Shown piece by piece: positions 7,971-16,381 of a DNA stretch of 64,000 nucleotides (the first letter of the stretch is position 1; the number at the start of each line of letters is the position of its first letter). This DNA is from JAGXTF01 sp044224315. Lineage in GTDB: Bacteria; Bacteroidota; Bacteroidia; NS11-12g; UBA955. The stretch covers positions 1,364,001 to 1,428,000 of the forward strand of contig JBGAKR010000001.1 in NCBI GenBank assembly GCA_044224315.1, given 5' to 3'. The notes below the pieces were generated by a model. That model ran no database searches. It had not been told where the DNA came from and saw nothing but the letters and a program-made list of their open reading frames with translations. The translations under genes and the position numbers were made by a program.

Positions 7971-9566
7971 ATGATGGCACCTTGTTTTATTTCAAAAAAA
8001 TGGAAATTAATGGTTGTTTTTTCCTTGGTTCAGATAATTTATGGACAGCCCGCAGGATGGCCAGATAGCAGCTTTGGGCACAACGGAACCCTAACAACAG
8101 ATATAAATAATTCCCAGGATTTTAGTATGGATATGTGTATTCTACCCAATCAAAATATGGTAGTGGGCGGGTATTGTCCCAGGTCATGGCAGCAGTGGAA
8201 ACCATTTTTAGTATGTTATAAGGCCAATGGGGAATTGAATACACATTTCGGTAACAAGGGCCGGGTGCTGCTCGAAACCGGGTATTCCAAAGCGGGCATA
8301 TACGCGCTTTGTGCGCAAAAAGACGGCAAAATTGTAGCTGGGGGTTTTTCTGGCAATGTTGTAGATACCAATCGATCGGATTTTACATTGATGCGTTTTT
8401 TACCCAATGGCAAATTGGATCCTTGTTTTGCCAGTAAAGGCATTGGTCGGTATCCGCTGGGTTTGCCTTATAGCATGATTACTGCGGTTGGTGTTCAAAA
8501 TGATGGAAAAATTGTAAGTGCAGGAATGGTGGATCAATTCGATTTTCCAATATTGGCTGTAACCCGGCATTTTTCAGATGGACGGATGGATACAAGTTTC
8601 AATCCACATGCACAATATTTGTATGAAGTAGGCGTGAATTGCATTGCATCTGCAATTGTATTTCAGCCCGACGGTAAAATTCTGGTCACCGGTCGTATCC
8701 ATAAAAAGGTAAGTGAGTCTAACGATATTTTTGTGGTGCGCCTAAAGGCGGATGGGACCTACGATTCAGGTTTTGGAAACTTTGGTATAGTAAAAATTGA
8801 TTTATTTAAGCGGGAAGATTTGCCATCTAAAATGGAACTGCGCCCCGATGGATCCATTTTAATTGCCGGAACTTATATGCGCAAAACCTATGATTTTGGA
8901 ATTGTTTGTTTGGACATAAACGGCAATCTGGATACTAAGTTCGGGGTCAAGGGAATTGTAACCATCGACATTGCAAACGGTTCTGAAGATTGGTGCAGAA
9001 GTATGGCCATAGATATTAACGATGGCATACTTTTAGGCGGTTCGGTAGACTCGGCTGGCGGTATAGCCCGTTGTATGGCCTTGATAAGGTATGATAAAAA
9101 CGGGAAATTGGATAGCAGTTTTGGTAAAAAAGGAATTTTTACTACCCCATTTGATTCGTTTGCCAGCCATGGAGTTTTTGTTAAAATACAAAATACACAT
9201 AAAATAATTTTAGGTGGATATTTACGTACTATGAGGGATGAAGATGTTGTATTGTGGCGTATTCACAGCGGAATCCCATTTAACGAAGGCATAAAAACAG
9301 TGCAACCCAATCGGTTTATCGTTAAAGGTAATCCGCTGGCTTGCTGCTCTTATCTAGGTATGCAATTGGAAAAAAATGAAGAAATTACGGTTGAACTATT
9401 TGACCCAATCGGACGAAAAGTATATGAGTATTTAAAAAATCAATTATTTGAAAAAGGGTATACCGAGATTCCTTTGGGAAATTTGCAAATGTTATCTACT
9501 TCCAGCTATTTTCTGGTTGTAAAAACCCGCGATAATATCTACACCCAAAAAGTGTATTGGCCCTGA
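7971..9566 (+). CDS. Delta-60 repeat beta-propeller protein, T9SS type A secreted
   Basis: About 531 residues. The repeat unit DGKIVAGG...(T/V)xRxxxDGxLDxxFGxxG occurs six to seven times (examples: QKDGKIVAGG, QNDGKIVSAG, QPDGKILVTG, RPDGSILIAG, INDGILLGG). This is the delta-60 repeat, about 55-60 residues per blade. A half repeat (DSSFGHNG) begins the mature protein and the last blade lacks that half, as in a propeller closed by its two ends. The C-terminus (ELFDPIGRKVYEY, then SYFLVVKTRDNIYTQKV) is a T9SS type A-like sorting domain. ATG 7971 gives a signal peptide; an upstream ATG at 7911 would add 20 polar residues. The ligand is unknown. Confidence 0.85.
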   Translation: MMAPCFISKKWKLMVVFSLVQIIYGQPAGWPDSSFGHNGTLTTDINNSQDFSMDMCILPNQNMVVGGYCPRSWQQWKPFLVCYKANGELNTHFGNKGRVLLETGYSKAGIYALCAQKDGKIVAGGFSGNVVDTNRSDFTLMRFLPNGKLDPCFASKGIGRYPLGLPYSMITAVGVQNDGKIVSAGMVDQFDFPILAVTRHFSDGRMDTSFNPHAQYLYEVGVNCIASAIVFQPDGKILVTGRIHKKVSESNDIFVVRLKADGTYDSGFGNFGIVKIDLFKREDLPSKMELRPDGSILIAGTYMRKTYDFGIVCLDINGNLDTKFGVKGIVTIDIANGSEDWCRSMAIDINDGILLGGSVDSAGGIARCMALIRYDKNGKLDSSFGKKGIFTTPFDSFASHGVFVKIQNTHKIILGGYLRTMRDEDVVLWRIHSGIPFNEGIKTVQPNRFIVKGNPLACCSYLGMQLEKNEEITVELFDPIGRKVYEYLKNQLFEKGYTEIPLGNLQMLSTSSYFLVVKTRDNIYTQKVYWP

Positions 9567-10268
9567 TTATTTTTTAAACTTAGTATCGGGGATGCCCTTG
9601 TTTATGGTATAATTGCGCAGGCCCACATAGATTTTACCCGTTTTGGCTGCTTTGGCGGTATTGGTTTTGGTTTTTTGAATATCAACAGCTACTCCTTTAG
9701 GAATCTTAAATTTTTTGACATCCACCGTAAAAATCATGCTGTCGGGTAATCCGTATGCTTTTTGTTTATTGTAAAAATAATCTACCACTACGGTGCCGCT
9801 GCTGCGGGTTGTAAGCTGCGATTTCATTACCAGATTGTTTACATCATCGATCCAGAATTTACCCAAAATTATATCGCCGGTATCACTATCGGGTATTACA
9901 TTTATTACTTTTACCAATGTTCTGTTTATAGTTTCACTGCCTTTTAACACTGCAGTGTACGAACCAGTATCGGCCACAGTACCCGCAAAATCATTGAGCC
10001 CTTGCTTGGGTAAAATCACTATACTTTTAGACTCTATTTTGAATTTATTTTTTTGTTTAAAATAAATAACTGCATTTACCGGCAAGGCTTTGATCATGGG
10101 AATATCGGCCTTTATATGGGCTTTCACACTGTAGTCATTCACCTTTTTTAATTTGTTATAAACGGCAATAAGGATTTGATTAGGCGTTTTGGCAATGGCA
10201 AATGCACCCAGAAACACCATTAGAAAAGCGGCAATTACAATGGTGGCAAAACGGGTATATTTTTTCAT
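9567..10268 (-). CDS. LolA-like periplasmic outer-membrane lipoprotein-sorting protein
   Basis: 233 residues with a signal peptide (MKKYTRFATIVIAAFLMVFL) and a beta-rich body resembling the LolA/LolB-like fold: NQILIAVYNKLKKVNDYSVKAHIKAD, then ...YFKQKNKFKIESKSIVILPKQG. LolA carries lipoproteins across the periplasm, and relatives bind other lipids. It overlaps the ABC permease gene by 4 bp and that gene overlaps the ATPase by one base, so the three form an operon. The periplasmic protein probably works with this exporter. It is not the standard LolA, and its cargo is unknown. Confidence 0.75.
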   Translation of the reverse strand: MKKYTRFATIVIAAFLMVFLGAFAIAKTPNQILIAVYNKLKKVNDYSVKAHIKADIPMIKALPVNAVIYFKQKNKFKIESKSIVILPKQGLNDFAGTVADTGSYTAVLKGSETINRTLVKVINVIPDSDTGDIILGKFWIDDVNNLVMKSQLTTRSSGTVVVDYFYNKQKAYGLPDSMIFTVDVKKFKIPKGVAVDIQKTKTNTAKAAKTGKIYVGLRNYTINKGIPDTKFKK

Positions 10269-11110
10269 GATAGAATGTCTTTTTTATTGAATTTATATAG
10301 AGCAATACTTAGCAATACCACTATATGCGCAATCAGGATGGTGGCCGATTTCTGAATCTCGGCATAGGGCACAGGGTCATCAAAAAAGTTGCGCCAGGTA
10401 GCCATGTGGGTGGTAAATAAATAGGGCCTGATATTATCGAAAACGGGCACTTCCAAAGTACCGATAATTGTAAATAATATGATTACTGCCATGGTACTTA
10501 CAATGGGTCCAATGGAATTGTCGGAAAAACAGGAGAGTGTGATAGACAGTGTGGCAATGGTAATCAGGGCCAGGTATGAAATACCAAAACCGGCTAAAAA
10601 ACGCCATAATACATCATGTTTTTGCAGTATTACCAAGCCATCAGAATTCAGCACCATCAAATCTCCGGTGCCAAATAAAATACCACCCGCTACCAGCGCC
10701 ATAATACCTAACCATAGTAAAATTACAAGGGTATAAATGCTGCCTGCCAGATATTTCGAAAGTAAAAGGGAGGTGCGTGAAATGGGCCGGGTGCCAATCA
10801 ATCGCAGGGTGCCCATAGCGGCCTCACCACTTACCAAATCGCCCGTAACCAATGCCACCAAAAGGGGTATCTGAATAATGAGCATATTTAAAATAATAAA
10901 TGCCACCAGATTTCCGTTGAGAATGGACCCACCCTCAAAACTCAGGGTTTGTTCAAACGAGGCTGTAATAAATTTAATGTAATTTTCACCATCGGCTTTT
11001 AAGGCAAATAATATTACCGAAACCAGCACGGTGATAGCGCCAAGTCCAATATAGCTGCGGGGTTTGGCCGCTATTTTAATAAACTCGTTATAGGTACTTT
11101 TTAAAAACAT
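10265..11110 (-). CDS. ABC-2 type transporter permease subunit
   Basis: 281 residues with about six hydrophobic segments (around 20-37, 68-90, 120-150, 175-195, 200-220 and 255-275). The conserved ABC-2 segment LVTGDLVSGEAAMGTLRLIGTRPISRTSLLLSKYLAG lies in the cytoplasmic part after the second segment. It is the membrane half of the exporter energised by the ATPase encoded directly upstream, with which it overlaps by one base. It overlaps the LolA-like gene by 4 bp. The substrate is unknown; lipid or lipoprotein is suggested only by the LolA-like neighbour. Confidence 0.88.
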   Translation of the reverse strand: MFLKSTYNEFIKIAAKPRSYIGLGAITVLVSVILFALKADGENYIKFITASFEQTLSFEGGSILNGNLVAFIILNMLIIQIPLLVALVTGDLVSGEAAMGTLRLIGTRPISRTSLLLSKYLAGSIYTLVILLWLGIMALVAGGILFGTGDLMVLNSDGLVILQKHDVLWRFLAGFGISYLALITIATLSITLSCFSDNSIGPIVSTMAVIILFTIIGTLEVPVFDNIRPYLFTTHMATWRNFFDDPVPYAEIQKSATILIAHIVVLLSIALYKFNKKDILS

Positions 11111-12015
11111 TAGTTCTGGAGTAATTTTAGGAAATAGTCTTCGAGTTTGCGTTTGGATTCGATAGAAAACACTTCAACACCGCCGTCCACCAGAGTCTTG
11201 TTTGCCAGGGCAATCTGACTTTGCAACAGGTGCAACACCAGTTTTCGGTCTTCAATATCGATTTGAATTTGCGGCAATTGTGTATTTAAAATTTGGTTTG
11301 CTTTTTCAATATCATTTACTTCAAATACTACCACCCTTTCATCGGCATTCAATAGCTCTGATACTGCACCTTCTACTATGGTTTTGCCTTTATTGATAAT
11401 AACCATGCGGTTGCATATTAATTCAACCTCCGATAAAATATGCGAGGATAAAATAATGGTTTTATTTAGTTCGTTTCGCAATTTTAAAATCAGATTTCGG
11501 ATATCAATAATACCTTGAGGATCTAATCCTGTGGTTGGTTCGTCAAGCACAATTAATTCGGGATCATGAATGAGGGCCTGGGCTATGCCCAAACGTTGCC
11601 GCATGCCGTGTGAGTACCCACCCACTTTGTCGTTTTCGCGCCCTTTTAAACCGGTAAATGCCAGCATTTCCATAATTGCATTTGCACTTATTTTTTTACC
11701 CGAAAGTCGTGCCATTATTTCCATGTTTTTTTTGGCACTGAGGTATTTGTAAAAATCGGGTTTTTCTACAATACAACCAATTTGTTTTAAAATTTCGTGC
11801 CGGTTTTTATGCAAATCCTTGCCAAAGAGTTCTATACTGCCACCGTCGGGGGTGATGAGGGAGAGCATAGCGCGTATGGTGGTACTTTTGCCTGCGCCAT
11901 TGGGTCCTAAAAATCCATAAATGTCGCCCCGGTTTACTGTAAAACATACGTCGGTTACGGCGCTGTATTTGCCATAATTTTTGGCAAAGTGCTGAATGCG
12001 TATAATATTTTCCAT
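11110..12015 (-). CDS. ABC transporter ATP-binding protein (ABC-2 exporter)
   Basis: 301 residues with a complete nucleotide-binding domain: Walker A GPNGAGKST (about 38-46), signature YSHGMRQRLGIAQAL (about 133), Walker B LIVLDEPTTGLDP (about 154) and the switch histidine in ILSSHILSEVE. The C-terminal 80 residues are the extension often found in ABC-2 drug and lipid exporters. ATG 12015 starts a three-gene operon, ATPase-permease-LolA-like. Confidence 0.93.
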   Translation of the reverse strand: MENIIRIQHFAKNYGKYSAVTDVCFTVNRGDIYGFLGPNGAGKSTTIRAMLSLITPDGGSIELFGKDLHKNRHEILKQIGCIVEKPDFYKYLSAKKNMEIMARLSGKKISANAIMEMLAFTGLKGRENDKVGGYSHGMRQRLGIAQALIHDPELIVLDEPTTGLDPQGIIDIRNLILKLRNELNKTIILSSHILSEVELICNRMVIINKGKTIVEGAVSELLNADERVVVFEVNDIEKANQILNTQLPQIQIDIEDRKLVLHLLQSQIALANKTLVDGGVEVFSIESKRKLEDYFLKLLQN

Positions 12016-12248
12016 ATAACCCCGAAAGAGGTTGCTGTGTTTAGGTTCTCAAAGGTCATGGTTAATTTAGAAATATGCAAGTAAATGTTCTATTAATGGA
12101 GTTGAATTGACGATTAAAAACCGGCCATGGTAAAAATTGATTTTAGGGCAATTTTTAGATGCTTGAATTGTTTAATTTTTGAATGAAAAATAGAAGCTTT
12201 GGTTCTACAAACTTTACTATTGATTAAAAAACCTTATTATTGCAGTCT

Positions 12249-13916
12249 ATGCTTTCAGACATTGAAATATCGAGAAACGCTTCCCTGAAGCCAATTGCCG
12301 AAATCGGCGCAGGCCTGGGAATCAATGCGGATGATTTAATCCCCTATGGTCGCACCAAGGCCAAAGTGCCTCTGAATTATCTGAATGAGGAAAAAATGAA
12401 AAAAAGTAACCTCATTTTGGTTACAGCCATTACACCAAACAAAGCGGGAGTGGGGAAAACAGTTACCAGTGTGGGCCTTTCTTTAGGTTTGAACCATATT
12501 GGTAAAAAAGCCATCGTTGCCTTGCGCGAACCCAGCCTGGGTCCATGTTTTGGCATGAAAGGCGGAGCTGCCGGCGGTGGATATGCACAGGTATTGCCCA
12601 TGGAAGATATAAACCTCCACTTTACCGGCGATTTCCATGCCATTACCTGCGCCAATAATATGATTGCCGCGCTGCTTGATAATTACCAATTTAACAATAA
12701 AAATACCGAAAACGCCCTTACCACCGTGCTTTGGCGCCGGGTTTTGGATGTAAACGACCGCAGCCTGCGCAACATAGTGAGTGGTTTGGGTGGCGCCAGT
12801 AACGGCATTCCTACCGAAGCGGGTTTTGATATTACCCCGGCCTCAGAAATTATGGCTTTGCTTTGTCTTTCAGAAAATCTGGAAGACCTTGAACGCCGCA
12901 TTGATAATATTGTATTGGGTTATAAAACCGATAAATCTCCCTTTACAGTAAAAGATTTGGGTGTGGGCCCTGCCATTTCAGTGCTGTTGAAAGATGCAAT
13001 TTTGCCTAATCTGGTGCAAACTACCGAAAACACACCTGCAGTAATTCACGGTGGACCATTTGCCAATATTGCCCATGGTTGCAACTCCGTAATCGCCACC
13101 AAAATGGCCCTGAGCCTGGCCGATTATGTGGTTACCGAATCGGGTTTTGGATCGGATTTAGGTGCTGAGAAATTTTTGGATATTAAATGCCGAACCGCAG
13201 GATTGGCGCCCAAATGCACCGTGGTAGTAGCCTCTTTGCAAGCTATTAAACTACATGGGGGTGCTACTGAAAAAACCATGCGCGACCCCAATGCAGAGGC
13301 CCTCAAAGCCGGTTTGAAAAACGTAGAACGCCATTTGCACAACGTGCACCAGTTTGGCCAGTCGGTGGTTTTAAGCATCAATAAATATGGTTTTGATACC
13401 CAGGACGAATTGGATTACTTGCAAAAATGGTGCGCCGATCATGGGGTAAGAACCGCTATTAACGAGTGTTTTGTAAGCGGTGGTGCAGGTGCTGCTGCCC
13501 TGGCCCAGGCCGTGGTTGAAACCATTGAAGGAACTCCTTCTGGTGTAATAAACCATGCTTACGACCTGGAAGATTCCATTCCGGTGAAAATTGAAAAAGT
13601 AGTAAAACGTGTTTATGGCGGTGATGGGGTTAAATTCTCTTCCAAAGCCGAAGGCAAATTGGCGCGCTTCTCTGCCAATGGATGGGATAAACTGCCTGTG
13701 TGCATTGCCAAAACCCAGTATAGTTTTAGCGACGATATTTCAAAAGGCAATACGCCCGATAAATTTACGGTTACTGTTCAGGATATTGTAATTAATGCCG
13801 GTGCCGGATTTGTAGTAGCTGTAGCAGGCGATATTATGCGCATGCCGGGCTTACCGAAAGATCCACAGGCCAACCGCATTAAATTAATTGATGGACAAAT
13901 CGACGGATTGAGCTAA
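12249..13916 (+). CDS. fhs: Formate--tetrahydrofolate ligase
   Basis: Makes 10-formyl-tetrahydrofolate from formate, tetrahydrofolate and ATP, feeding purine and one-carbon metabolism. 555 residues, the normal length. The nucleotide-binding loop reads TPNKAGVGKTVTSVGLSLGL (about 62-81). In the common form it is PAGEGKTTT; as I recall, similar AGxGKTxxS forms occur in other Bacteroidota. The downstream motif EPSLGPCFGMKGGAAGGGYA is intact, as are LHFTGDFHAIT and HGGPFANIAHGCNS. ATG 12249 matches the usual N-terminus (SDIEISRNASLKPI); a TTG nine bases upstream is less likely. A TATTATTG box (12235-12242) lies six bases before the ATG. It converges with dtd, one base apart. Confidence 0.97.
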   Translation: MLSDIEISRNASLKPIAEIGAGLGINADDLIPYGRTKAKVPLNYLNEEKMKKSNLILVTAITPNKAGVGKTVTSVGLSLGLNHIGKKAIVALREPSLGPCFGMKGGAAGGGYAQVLPMEDINLHFTGDFHAITCANNMIAALLDNYQFNNKNTENALTTVLWRRVLDVNDRSLRNIVSGLGGASNGIPTEAGFDITPASEIMALLCLSENLEDLERRIDNIVLGYKTDKSPFTVKDLGVGPAISVLLKDAILPNLVQTTENTPAVIHGGPFANIAHGCNSVIATKMALSLADYVVTESGFGSDLGAEKFLDIKCRTAGLAPKCTVVVASLQAIKLHGGATEKTMRDPNAEALKAGLKNVERHLHNVHQFGQSVVLSINKYGFDTQDELDYLQKWCADHGVRTAINECFVSGGAGAAALAQAVVETIEGTPSGVINHAYDLEDSIPVKIEKVVKRVYGGDGVKFSSKAEGKLARFSANGWDKLPVCIAKTQYSFSDDISKGNTPDKFTVTVQDIVINAGAGFVVAVAGDIMRMPGLPKDPQANRIKLIDGQIDGLS

Positions 13917-13917
13917 A

Positions 13918-14370
13918 TCACTCCCGCATTTTAGAATCGATGATGATGGTTACAGGCCCATCATTGATTAACGACACCTGCATATCGGCGCCAAAACTGC
14001 CGGTTGCAGGTGTTTTTTTTGCCAATTGGGTGCATACGGCAATAAAATGTTCATAGATGGGGATGGCCTGTTCGGGCCGGGCTGCCTGTATAAATGAAGG
14101 CCGGTTGCCTTTTTTGGTTTCTGCAAAAAGTGTAAACTGGCTCACCAATAAAAGTTCACCCCCCACATCCGCCAATGCCAGGTTCATTTTGCCGTTTTCA
14201 TCATTAAAAATGCGCATCTGTACAAGCTTGGCCGCCAACCAGTCGGCATCCGAATGATCATCTGCTTCACAAATTCCAACCAATACCAATAAGCCTTTGC
14301 CTATGGAAGCTGTTAATTGATTTTGAATATGGATTTGGGCCGATGTTACCCTTTGAATTACCAAACGCAT
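13918..14370 (-). CDS. dtd: D-aminoacyl-tRNA deacylase
   Basis: Removes D-amino acids wrongly attached to tRNA. 150 residues, the full family length, starting MRLVIQRVTSAQI. Both dimer-forming active-site motifs are present: SQFTLFA (about 78-84) and the cis-proline motif NDGPVTI (about 138). The gene stands alone on the minus strand and ends one base from the fhs stop codon. Confidence 0.95.
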   Translation of the reverse strand: MRLVIQRVTSAQIHIQNQLTASIGKGLLVLVGICEADDHSDADWLAAKLVQMRIFNDENGKMNLALADVGGELLLVSQFTLFAETKKGNRPSFIQAARPEQAIPIYEHFIAVCTQLAKKTPATGSFGADMQVSLINDGPVTIIIDSKMRE

Positions 14371-14577
14371 GCCGCAAAGTAATGAAAAAGCGCGCAGTGC
14401 TAAATGGGTGAATTGTGATTAGAATGGATTAGCTCGGTAATGCCTTATCAGGGAGTTAAATTATACTCCATTTTAGGGGCTATAGCATTCATATAGTAAC
14501 ATAATAGTAATGCTTTTAAATATTTTCATAAAACAAAGAAAAACAAATATTTAAGTATCTATAAATAATTCCAGATT

Positions 14578-14603
14578 GATTAAAATCCTTGTGAAAAAGG
14601 ATT
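14578..14603 (-). terminator. Possible terminator after tRNA-Arg
   Basis: Read on the minus strand, AATCCTT and AAGGATT form a 7-bp stem with a six-base loop, followed by TTTTAATC. It lies about ten bases past the tRNA 3' end. The T-run is short, so this is tentative. Confidence 0.4.
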
Positions 14604-14613
14604 GAGATTTAGT

Positions 14614-14684
14614 GACCCCGGCGAGAATCGAACTCACATCTAAAGTTTAGGAAACTTCCATTCTATCCGTTGAACTACGGGGTC
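14614..14684 (-). tRNA. tRNA-Arg (anticodon CCT)
   Basis: On the minus strand the sequence folds as a full cloverleaf. The acceptor stem is GACCCCG with CGGGGTC, the D arm is GTTC...GAAT, the anticodon loop is TTCCTAA (anticodon CCT, reading AGG), and the T arm is GTGAG-TTCGATT-CTCGC. Length is 71 nt without encoded CCA. A -7 box TATCTTTG lies eight bases upstream. A decayed second copy lies further upstream. Confidence 0.95.
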
Positions 14685-14692
14685 TGAGGCTG

Positions 14693-14700
14693 CAAAGATA
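14693..14700 (-). promoter_or_regulatory. -7 box of tRNA-Arg (TATCTTTG)
   Basis: Exact TAnnTTTG match, eight bases before the tRNA 5' end. The leader between them (CAGCCTCA) is duplicated in the nearby relic. Confidence 0.6.
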
Positions 14701-14785
14701 ATTTGTAAATGATAATTTTGGGAAAATGATTTTAGCATTCACCCTTTCAATAAACATGGAATGGAGAAAGTTTGCCAACAAAAAC

Positions 14786-14877
14786 GACCATCAAACTCAC
14801 AACTTAAGTATTGGGAACTTCCATTCCCCGCCTGTACTGAAGTACATTCGGGCAAGTATCCGTTGAACTACGCGGTC
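14786..14877 (-). pseudogene. Decayed tandem copy of tRNA-Arg(CCT) with an inserted hairpin
   Basis: About 100 bp upstream of the intact tRNA is a second copy of its 5' half and leader. GACCGCG is followed by the same D-arm sequence (GTTCAACGGATA on the tRNA strand), then later AATGGAAGTTCCC. The leader CTTTGCAGCCTCAG is identical. Between the D loop and the AATGG segment, about 31 extra bases are inserted (about 14826-14856). They contain a hairpin with arms AGTAC/GTACT and GCC/GGC. The 3' half is only faintly similar and the acceptor stem no longer pairs. The -7 box has decayed from TATCTTTG to AATCTTTG (14886-14893). The copy cannot make a working tRNA. Confidence 0.75.
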
Positions 14878-15022
14878 TGAGGCTGCAAAGATTTTTTATA
14901 GAGATTTCTGAATATTTCATTTTACATAATGATTAGGGGATTAATTGCAACAAATCAGCACCCATGCTGAAGTTTGTGCCGGTTTATGCAGGACCAAAGC
15001 CATACAATTAAAACGAAATCAA

Positions 15023-15030
15023 TACCTTTG
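15023..15030 (+). promoter_or_regulatory. -7 box TACCTTTG before the GT87 gene
   Basis: Exact TAnnTTTG, with only five bases before the ATG at 15036, so transcription probably begins at or next to the start codon. Confidence 0.55.
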
Positions 15031-15035
15031 CCGGA

Positions 15036-16304
15036 ATGTGGGCGTATGTAAAAACCAAATGGAATGGGGGTGGGTTTCAACAATTAGAAATCATAGTTGC
15101 CCTGCTGTTTTTGGTGTGCATGGTTCCCACACTTCGCGGAATCAGCGCATCCAGCGATGTAGATATTTTTTACAGAGCCGCCGCAAGTTTAAAACTGGGC
15201 TTAAATATTTATACCCCACCGGCTGCCCCGTTTAAAGACGGAATGTGGTACTACTACAGTCCGCTTTTTGCCTCCATTCTAAGGCCTTTTGTGGAACTTG
15301 ATATTCGGATATTAAAATTTGTATGGCACTTATTAAATTTATTATTGGTTTTCAGATGTTATTATATTTTTAAACAATTTTTTGCATTACAGGATCATAA
15401 AAACGGAAAATATATTTTAACGGTTCTTGCCATATTTTCAGTACATCCTGTATTTCTGAATTTGTTGTATGGGCAGCTTACTATTTTTGTGGTTTGGTCT
15501 TGCCTGGAGGGCTGTTGGCGATTTACCCAGCGCAAAAATGTTTGGGGTGGACTTGCCTATGCAATCAGTATAAATATTAAATTATTGCCTGTATTTTTCT
15601 TTTATTATTATTTATTAAAACGCAATTCGCGCGCATTGTTTTCTATCGGATTTGCGGTTTTGTTTCTGGTATTATTGCCCTATTTGTGGATTGATTACAA
15701 TTTTCACACACAACTAATTATGGATTGGATGGATTTAATTAATCCCCTAAATGATGAGCATGTGAATACAGTAGGAGAGGGAGGATTCACAGATTTTGCC
15801 TCCTTACTTACCAAATATTTAACCCATAGCCCTATTGCCGGTGAGGCTACTTTCAATATTGCACAATTGAGTTATTCCCAGATCTTTTGGCTGCAAATGG
15901 CATTCAGATTTATTATTCTGATAGTGACTGCCTGGGTAGTATTAAAACTGCACGTAACTGTTTTTACGGGCAAGCTGCGCGACTGGGCCGATGCCGGTTT
16001 TGTGCTGGCATGCATACCTGCGGCATTTCCGCATCAGCGCGACTATTCGGTGCTACTATGCGTACCTGCTATGGCCGTGCTTACATGGATATGGTTTACC
16101 CATGCAAAAAAACCGGCCATTTGGATCACTGCGTTGGCATTGCTTTCCATTACCGCTATGGGCAGTACACTGTTTTTTGATTTATTTGGCAACGCGGTAA
16201 AATTCTTTATTTTCCAAACCCGTATGGCAGGTTTTGGGGTGCTGCTATTTATTGTATCTTATATACTCATATTGGCAGGTCGTAAATCAGAGGCAGGCAT
16301 TTAG
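15036..16304 (+). CDS. GT87-family (DUF2029) membrane glycosyltransferase
   Basis: 422 residues with about ten hydrophobic segments. The first luminal-type loop carries SSDVDIFYRAAASLKLGLN and PPAAP, and a later segment reads YYSPLFASILRPF. These are features of the GT87 family, which uses polyprenyl-phosphate sugars to modify glycans on the periplasmic side. The acceptor and donor are unknown. The gene has its own promoter box and stands about 4 kb before the surface-glycan genes, so a link to them is only a suggestion. Confidence 0.8.
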   Translation: MWAYVKTKWNGGGFQQLEIIVALLFLVCMVPTLRGISASSDVDIFYRAAASLKLGLNIYTPPAAPFKDGMWYYYSPLFASILRPFVELDIRILKFVWHLLNLLLVFRCYYIFKQFFALQDHKNGKYILTVLAIFSVHPVFLNLLYGQLTIFVVWSCLEGCWRFTQRKNVWGGLAYAISINIKLLPVFFFYYYLLKRNSRALFSIGFAVLFLVLLPYLWIDYNFHTQLIMDWMDLINPLNDEHVNTVGEGGFTDFASLLTKYLTHSPIAGEATFNIAQLSYSQIFWLQMAFRFIILIVTAWVVLKLHVTVFTGKLRDWADAGFVLACIPAAFPHQRDYSVLLCVPAMAVLTWIWFTHAKKPAIWITALALLSITAMGSTLFFDLFGNAVKFFIFQTRMAGFGVLLFIVSYILILAGRKSEAGI

Positions 16305-16358
16305 GCAAGGCGTCCTAACAATATTTACCCGGTTTGCTTTTTAATAAAGTTTAGGTAC

Positions 16359-16366
16359 TATTTTTG
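16359..16366 (+). promoter_or_regulatory. -7 box TATTTTTG before the type B T9SS gene
   Basis: Exact TAnnTTTG, 15 bases before the ATG at 16382. TTTG at 16332-16335 may be the upstream element, although the spacing is a little long. Confidence 0.45.
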
Positions 16367-16381
16367 TTCTTTGTTTCCGCC

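Larger units (their letters stand above)
14371..15035. other. Gene-poor stretch holding the tRNA-Arg, its relic and AT-rich spacer
   Basis: Apart from the tRNA, its relic and the tentative terminator, no coding frame with family resemblance was seen. 14400-14580 is AT-rich spacer. The last 50 bases hold the promoter of the GT87 gene. Confidence 0.5.

Noticed and set aside
12120..12248. Riboswitch-like leader before fhs
   Set aside because: No conserved folate, glycine or other leader motif was found.
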